This document shows positions 59,480-64,000 of a DNA stretch of 64,000 nucleotides, one piece after another. The notes under the pieces are model-generated. The model made no database searches, was not told where the DNA came from, and saw only the letters and a program-made list of their open reading frames with translations. Position 1 is the first letter of the stretch, and the number at the start of each line of letters is the position of its first letter. The DNA comes from Piscinibacter defluvii (GTDB taxonomy: Bacteria > Pseudomonadota > Gammaproteobacteria > Burkholderiales > Burkholderiaceae_C): positions 1-64,000 of the forward strand of contig NZ_ML137196.1 in NCBI RefSeq assembly GCF_004011805.1. The letters are read 5' to 3'. Both the position numbers and the translations under genes were made by a program.

Positions 59480-60093
59480 TCCAACGCGCCGGCCGCGCGC
59501 AGCTCGTCGGCGCACTGGGCCGGATCGACGAAGCGGATCGCCTTCCAGCCGGCCGCGCGCGCGGCCACCACGTTCTCGGCCATGTCGTCGATGAACACCG
59601 TGCGCGCCGGCTCGACGCGAAAGCGCTGCGCCGCCTGGGCGAAGATCTCCGGCTCGGGCTTGCACAGCTGCAGCCGCGCCGAGAACACGCCGTCACGGAA
59701 CAGGCCGAGGAAGTGGTGCGTCGCCTCCAGGTGCTGCGCGTACGGTTCGGGCATGTTCGAGAGGTAGTAGAGCGGCCGCCCCTGCGCATGCAGCGTGTGC
59801 AGCAGCTCCACCGTGCCGGCCACCGGCTGCAGTTCGGCGGGCACGCCGTCGATCACGCGGCGCGCTTCGTCCACCGTCAGCCCGGTGCGCCGCGCGATGC
59901 GCTCGGCCAGCGGGCCGGGTTCGACCGTGCCGCGGTCGAACTCGCCCCAGTCGCCCTGGTAGTTCTCGAAGAAGTGCTCGAACAGCCGCTCGGCCGCGGC
60001 CGCGTCGGGCACGTGCTGCGGCAGCAGCCGGGCGAGCAGGTCCCGGGGGCGCCAGCGGAACAGCACGCCCCCGAAGTCAAAGACGACGTTCAT
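59476..60093 (-). CDS. HAD-superfamily hydrolase (HAD-IA)
   Basis: 205 residues. HAD motifs are FDFGGVL (nucleophile Asp), LSNMPE, the KPEPEIF Lys and FIDDMAENV. A helical cap lies between motifs I and II. The substrate is unknown, perhaps a sugar phosphate given its neighbours pgi and tal. The ATG overlaps the pgi stop (ATGA). Confidence 0.92.
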   Translation of the reverse strand: MNVVFDFGGVLFRWRPRDLLARLLPQHVPDAAAAERLFEHFFENYQGDWGEFDRGTVEPGPLAERIARRTGLTVDEARRVIDGVPAELQPVAGTVELLHTLHAQGRPLYYLSNMPEPYAQHLEATHHFLGLFRDGVFSARLQLCKPEPEIFAQAAQRFRVEPARTVFIDDMAENVVAARAAGWKAIRFVDPAQCADELRAAGALD

Positions 60094-61685
60094 GCACGCA
60101 GCCTGGCCAGCAACCCCGCGGTCGACGCATCCAGGCCCGCCGTGTCGCCCGACGCCAGCCGCGGCAGCAGGTCGTTGCACAGCGCCTTGCCGAGCTCCAC
60201 GCCCCACTGGTCGAAGCTGTTGATGCCCCACAGCGCGCCGCTGGTGAACACGCGGTGCTCGTACAGCGCGATCAGCGCGCCGAGCGAGCGTGGCGTCAGC
60301 TGGTCGAGCAGCAGCGTGGTGCTCGGCCGGTTGCCGGGGAAGGTGCGGTGCTTCGCGATCGTCTGCGCGTCCAGCGCCTTCGAGGCCGTGGGCGCCTTCT
60401 CGCCCAGCGCCTGCCCCGTGGTCTTGCCGAGCATCAGCGCCTGCGATTGCGCCAGGCCGTTGGCCAGCAGCTTGGTGTGCAGGTCGGTCAGCGCATGCGT
60501 GGGCCGCTTGACCAGGATGAACTCGACCGGGATCACGTCGGTGCCCTGGTGCAGCATCTGGAAGTAGGCGTGCTGGCCGTTGGTGCCGGGTTCGCCCCAG
60601 ACCACCGGGCTGGTGCCGAAGGGCAGCGGGGCGCCGTCGAGGTCGACGCACTTGCCGTTGCTCTCCATCTCGAGCTGCTGCAGGTAGGCCGGCAGCCGGC
60701 GCAGGCCCTGGTGGTAGGGCGCCACGCTGCGGCTCGTGAAACCGTGGAAGTTGCGGTACCAGACGTCGATCAGCCCGAGCAGCGCCGGCAGGTTCTTCGG
60801 CAGCTCGGCGGTGGCGAAGTGCCGGTCCATCGCATGCGCGCCGGCCAGCAGCGCGCGGAAGTTCTCCGCGCCGATCGCCAGCGCGATCGGCAGGCCGATG
60901 GCCGACCACAGCGAGTAGCGCCCGCCCACCCAGTCCCAGAAGCCGAAGGTGGTGGCGATGCCGAACTCGGCCGCCGCCTTGACGTTGGTGGTGGTGGCGA
61001 CGAAGTGCTTCGCGGTGTCGGTGCCGCCGTTGGCGGTGAACCAGGCCTTGGCGGCCACCGCGTTGGCCATGGTCTCCTGGGTCGTGAAGGTCTTGCTGGC
61101 GATGATGAACAGCGTCTCGGCGGGCTTCAGCTGGCGCAGCACCGGCGTGATGTCGTGCCCGTCGACGTTGGCGACGAAGTGGAACTGCAGCTTCGGATGC
61201 ACGAAGGCGTCGAGCGCCGGCACCACCATCTGCGGCCCGAGGTCGCTGCCGCCGATGCCGATGTTCACCACGTGGCGGATGCCGCTCGCGCCCGTGTCGC
61301 GCACGGTCTCGACGTAGGCGAGCAGGCGGTCGAGCACGCCGTGCACCTCGTCGGAGAACGGCCCCTGCCCGCGCGGCGCGCGCAGCGCGGTGTGCAGCAC
61401 CGCACGGCCCTCGGTGTGGTTGATCGGCGCGCCGGCCAGCATCGCGTCGCGCCGTTCCTCGAGCCGGCATTCGCGCGCCAGGTCGAGCAGGAACCTCAGC
61501 GTCGCCGAGTCGACCAGGTTCTTCGACAGGTCGGCAAAGATCTCCGGTGCCTCCACGCCCAGCGCCGCGAAACGCGACGGGTCGCGCGCGAAGGCCTCGC
61601 GCAGGTCGAGGTCGCGCCCGTGGGCCTCGTAGTGGCCGCGCAGCGCGGCCCAGGCCTCGGTCTGGTCACAGCGTGGAACTTGCAT
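60090..61685 (-). CDS. pgi: Glucose-6-phosphate isomerase
   Basis: 531 residues. Family motifs are NIGIGGSDLGPQM, ASKTFTTQETMANA, SVAPYHQGLRRLPAYLQQLEMESNGK and GALWGINSFDQWGVELGK. It interconverts glucose-6-phosphate and fructose-6-phosphate. I used the ATG at 61685, which overlaps the tal stop (TGATG) with GGAGGG five bases upstream; a GTG one codon earlier is less well placed. Confidence 0.97.
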   Translation of the reverse strand: MQVPRCDQTEAWAALRGHYEAHGRDLDLREAFARDPSRFAALGVEAPEIFADLSKNLVDSATLRFLLDLARECRLEERRDAMLAGAPINHTEGRAVLHTALRAPRGQGPFSDEVHGVLDRLLAYVETVRDTGASGIRHVVNIGIGGSDLGPQMVVPALDAFVHPKLQFHFVANVDGHDITPVLRQLKPAETLFIIASKTFTTQETMANAVAAKAWFTANGGTDTAKHFVATTTNVKAAAEFGIATTFGFWDWVGGRYSLWSAIGLPIALAIGAENFRALLAGAHAMDRHFATAELPKNLPALLGLIDVWYRNFHGFTSRSVAPYHQGLRRLPAYLQQLEMESNGKCVDLDGAPLPFGTSPVVWGEPGTNGQHAYFQMLHQGTDVIPVEFILVKRPTHALTDLHTKLLANGLAQSQALMLGKTTGQALGEKAPTASKALDAQTIAKHRTFPGNRPSTTLLLDQLTPRSLGALIALYEHRVFTSGALWGINSFDQWGVELGKALCNDLLPRLASGDTAGLDASTAGLLARLRA

Positions 61686-62632
61686 CACATCCCTCCGATC
61701 ATCCTGTCGAGCTTCACCGCATCGGCGGCGAAGGCGCGAATGCCCTCGGCCAGCTTCTCGGTGGCCATCGCGTCCTCGTTGAGCGCCCAGCGGAAGCTCG
61801 CCTCGTTGAAGCTGGTCGCGTGGATAGCCGCAGCGGCCGCCTGCGCCGGGTCGAGCCGGCGCGGCAGCGCGGCCTCGCTGCCCTGCAACTGCGCGAGCAG
61901 CTCGGGGCTGATGGTCAGCAGGTCGCAGCCGGCCAGCGCGACGATCTGCCCGGTGTTGCGGAAGCTCGCGCCCATCACCTCGGTGTGGATGCCGAACTTC
62001 TTGTAGTAGCTGTAGATCTGCGTCACCGACTTCACGCCCGGGTCGTTGGCACCGGCGTTGGCCGCCTCGTCCCAGGTGCTGCCGGCGGCCTTCTTGTACC
62101 AGTCGTAGATGCGGCCGACGAAGGGCGAGATCAGCGTCACGCCGGCGTCGCCGCAGGCCACCGCCTGGCAGAACGCGAACAGCAGCGTCAGGTTGCAGTG
62201 GATGCCCTCGTGCTCGAGGATGCGCGCCGCCTGGATGCCCTCCCAGGTGGAGGCGATCTTGATCAGCACGCGCTCGCGGCCGATGCCGGCGTCCTCGTAC
62301 AGCGCCATGATGCGGCGCGCGCGCTCGACGCTGGCGGCGGTGTCGAACGACAGCCGCGCGTCGACCTCGGTCGAGACGCGCCCGGGCACCACCTTCAGGA
62401 TCTCGCGGCCGAAACGCACCAGCACGTGGTCGACGATCTCCTCCAGCGGCTGGCCGCGGTGCGCCGCCACCGTGTCGGCCAGCAGCGGTGCATAGTCCGG
62501 CTGCTGCACCGCCTTCAGGATCAGCGACGGGTTGGTGGTGGCATCGCGTGGGGCGAACTGGGCGAGCTGCCTGAAGTTGCCGGTGTCGGCGACGACGATG
62601 GTGTGCTGCTTGAGCTGGTCGAGCTGGTTCAT
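61685..62632 (-). CDS. tal: Transaldolase
   Basis: 315 residues. The Schiff-base Lys125 is in [23 protein letters not shown] near the start and [21 protein letters not shown] are conserved. It moves a three-carbon unit between pentose-phosphate sugars. It is coupled to pgi, and HAD follows, giving a small sugar-phosphate operon. Confidence 0.98.
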   Translation of the reverse strand: MNQLDQLKQHTIVVADTGNFRQLAQFAPRDATTNPSLILKAVQQPDYAPLLADTVAAHRGQPLEEIVDHVLVRFGREILKVVPGRVSTEVDARLSFDTAASVERARRIMALYEDAGIGRERVLIKIASTWEGIQAARILEHEGIHCNLTLLFAFCQAVACGDAGVTLISPFVGRIYDWYKKAAGSTWDEAANAGANDPGVKSVTQIYSYYKKFGIHTEVMGASFRNTGQIVALAGCDLLTISPELLAQLQGSEAALPRRLDPAQAAAAAIHATSFNEASFRWALNEDAMATEKLAEGIRAFAADAVKLDRMIGGM

Positions 62633-62721
62633 GGCGGGGGCGTCCGGGCGCAGGTCTCCATTAGAACGCGTCCCGGCCCCACCGCGGCGAAGGCCACGGT
62701 GAGTTGTCCCCGGTTGGTAAC

Positions 62722-63648
62722 TCAGGCGCCGCGGCTGCCGAAGCGTGCTTCCGCCTGGCGGCGGAACTCGCTGGGCGTCATGCCCTTGACCTGCAGGAAG
62801 CGGCGGTTGAAGTTGGCCACGTTGTTGAAGCCGACGTCGTAGCAGACGTTGGTGACGTAGCGGTCGGTTTCCATCAGCAGCTGGCAGGCCTTGTTGATGC
62901 GCAGCCGGTTGACGAAGTCGGTGAAGCTGTTGCCGGTGGCGCGGCGGAAGTAGCGCGAGAAGCTGCTCTCGGTCATGCCCACGCGCTGGCACAGCTCGGC
63001 CATCGAGAAGTTCTCGCAGTAGTGTTCGCTCAGGAAGTCGACGATGCCGCTGATGCGCGCCAGCGCCGCGTCGTCGTCGTGGCTCTGCAGCTGCACCGTG
63101 GACAGCAGCCGGAAGTCGGTGCAGCGCACCAGCTCGCCGAGCAGCACGCTGAATTCGGCGAAGCGCTGCAGGCCGTGCGTGGCCTTGATGCGCTCGAAGC
63201 GTGCGCGGGCGAGGTCGGACACGCCGAAGAACTCGATGCCGTTGCGCGCCCGCTCGAGCAGCGGCAGCGCCTCGGTCAGCTCGGGGATCAGCCCGGCGGC
63301 CTGGCGCAGCGGCGCGTCGGGGAACTGCAGCACCATGTCGCGCAGCGCCACGCCCTCGGGCGGCACGTCGGTGGAGATCCAGTTGTGCGGCAGGCGCGGC
63401 CCGGTCAGCACCAGGTGGCCGGGCTCGAAGTGGCCGATGTAGTCGCCCACGAACACCTTGCCGCGCGTGGCGACGATCAGGTGCAGCTCGTACTCCTCGT
63501 GGTAGTGCCAGCGCACCAGCGGGTTCGGGAAGCCGTGCTCCAGGCAGCGCACGTGGCCGAAGCTGCCCGGCGGCTCGTAGCCGAGGTTGGGGGTGCGGCC
63601 GACGTCGTGCTCCAGCTCGGGGCTGCGCACGCGCTGCTGCTGGGCCAT
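62722..63648 (-). CDS. AraC-family transcriptional regulator
   Basis: 308 residues. The N-terminus is a cupin-like sensor ([33 protein letters not shown]). The C-terminal AraC domain has two helix-turn-helix motifs ([21 protein letters not shown] and [20 protein letters not shown]) and the closing [10 protein letters not shown]. The upstream gene on the same strand encodes a polyol dehydrogenase, so a polyol-responsive activator is likely. Confidence 0.95.
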   Translation of the reverse strand: MAQQQRVRSPELEHDVGRTPNLGYEPPGSFGHVRCLEHGFPNPLVRWHYHEEYELHLIVATRGKVFVGDYIGHFEPGHLVLTGPRLPHNWISTDVPPEGVALRDMVLQFPDAPLRQAAGLIPELTEALPLLERARNGIEFFGVSDLARARFERIKATHGLQRFAEFSVLLGELVRCTDFRLLSTVQLQSHDDDAALARISGIVDFLSEHYCENFSMAELCQRVGMTESSFSRYFRRATGNSFTDFVNRLRINKACQLLMETDRYVTNVCYDVGFNNVANFNRRFLQVKGMTPSEFRRQAEARFGSRGA

Positions 63649-63672
63649 GGCCGGCTCCTTGTCTCCTCGCGG

Positions 63673-64000
63673 TCAGGCGCCGCGTCGTCGCACGAACTCT
63701 GCCACACGTGCGCTCGCCGCCTCGAGCGCTGCCGCCAGGCGGGCATCGCCGGCCAGCGGCCCCCACAGCAGCTTGTCGGCCGCGAAGGCGGCCACCGGAT
63801 CGGCCGCGTCGCAGATCGCATGCGCGACCGCCGGGTCCATCGCCTGGTCCTGGTACTCGTAGGGGATCTGGCCGCGGTGCCAGCGCTGCAGGTAGGCGAG
63901 GAACAGCGCCGGCAGCATCGCCACGCTGTCGATCGACTGCTTGCGTTCCAGGCGCTCGCGGATGGTCGGCGCGATGAAGCCCGGGATCTTGCTGAAGCCG
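63673..64000 (-). CDS. Mannitol/D-arabinitol dehydrogenase family, 3' end (5' off window)
   Basis: The frame is open to the window edge; 108 C-terminal residues are present. They begin [17 protein letters not shown] and include [18 protein letters not shown] and YQDQAMD, which fit the C-terminal domain of the mannitol dehydrogenase family, most like D-arabinitol 4-dehydrogenase. The N-terminal Rossmann domain is outside. It lies 24 nt before the AraC-type gene, likely the same transcript. Confidence 0.88.
   Translation of the reverse strand, partial: GFSKIPGFIAPTIRERLERKQSIDSVAMLPALFLAYLQRWHRGQIPYEYQDQAMDPAVAHAICDAADPVAAFAADKLLWGPLAGDARLAAALEAASARVAEFVRRRGA

Overview
The window is high-GC DNA with almost no spacer. 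It reads as a member of the Burkholderiales (Betaproteobacteria), most likely from the Rubrivivax/Leptothrix/Sphaerotilaceae group. Support for this is the operon mlaF-E-D-A-C-B with mlaA inside it, a short-form hisG downstream of murA, an orphan Bug-family (TctC) binding protein, a DUF1631 protein, cytochrome c4 beside engB, and many GTGA/ATGA gene overlaps. The genus call is inference; no rRNA gene is present.

Region 1 (1-10085, + strand) is the most unusual part. It looks like the 3' end of an extracellular contractile injection system (eCIS) locus. It holds the end of an uncharacterised protein, a AAA+ ATPase, a 1149-residue protein with an N-terminal DUF4157/eCIS-core domain and a C-terminal domain resembling a DNA/RNA non-specific nuclease, and a 1295-residue protein with several glycosyltransferase-like modules plus a SAM-methyltransferase module. 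The structural eCIS genes, if present, lie off the left edge.

Region 2 (10120-23205) holds a DUF3237 protein, a LuxR-type regulator, a Bug binding protein, groES-groEL (sigma70 promoter, CIRCE operator, tandem terminators), a DUF1631 protein coupled to a patatin/outer-membrane-barrel protein, an orphan Hcp, engB, cytochrome c4, a small conserved protein and msrP-msrQ.

Region 3 (23172-28150, - strand) is the Mla lipid-transport operon, preceded by mutM. Opposite it (28238-33986, +) run a TPR protein, lolB, ispE, tRNA-Gln, prs, rplY and pth, then a DUF4124 protein.

Region 4 (34388-45159, - strand) runs, in transcription order, from an ABC exporter through bolA, murA and hisG-D-C-B-H-A-F to rsmD, coaD and a ferredoxin. 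hisI and hisE are not at the usual place after hisF.

Region 5 (45249-64000) is mixed: a TetR regulator, a repeat-like protein, an MFS transporter divergent from a DeoR regulator, a seven-repeat delta-60 lipoprotein, a lipid-storage group (WS/DGAT acyltransferase, acyl-CoA-binding protein, PHA-granule-type protein), a molybdopterin oxidoreductase coupled to an aminopeptidase, a peptide-salvage-like group (binding protein, M20 amidohydrolase, DUF2817 peptidase), HAD hydrolase-pgi-tal, an AraC regulator and the end of a polyol dehydrogenase.

Three copies of an 83-88 nt palindromic element sit exactly between adjacent minus-strand genes (mlaC/mlaB, coaD/ferredoxin, hisG/hisD). Gene-free stretches are all under 300 bases.
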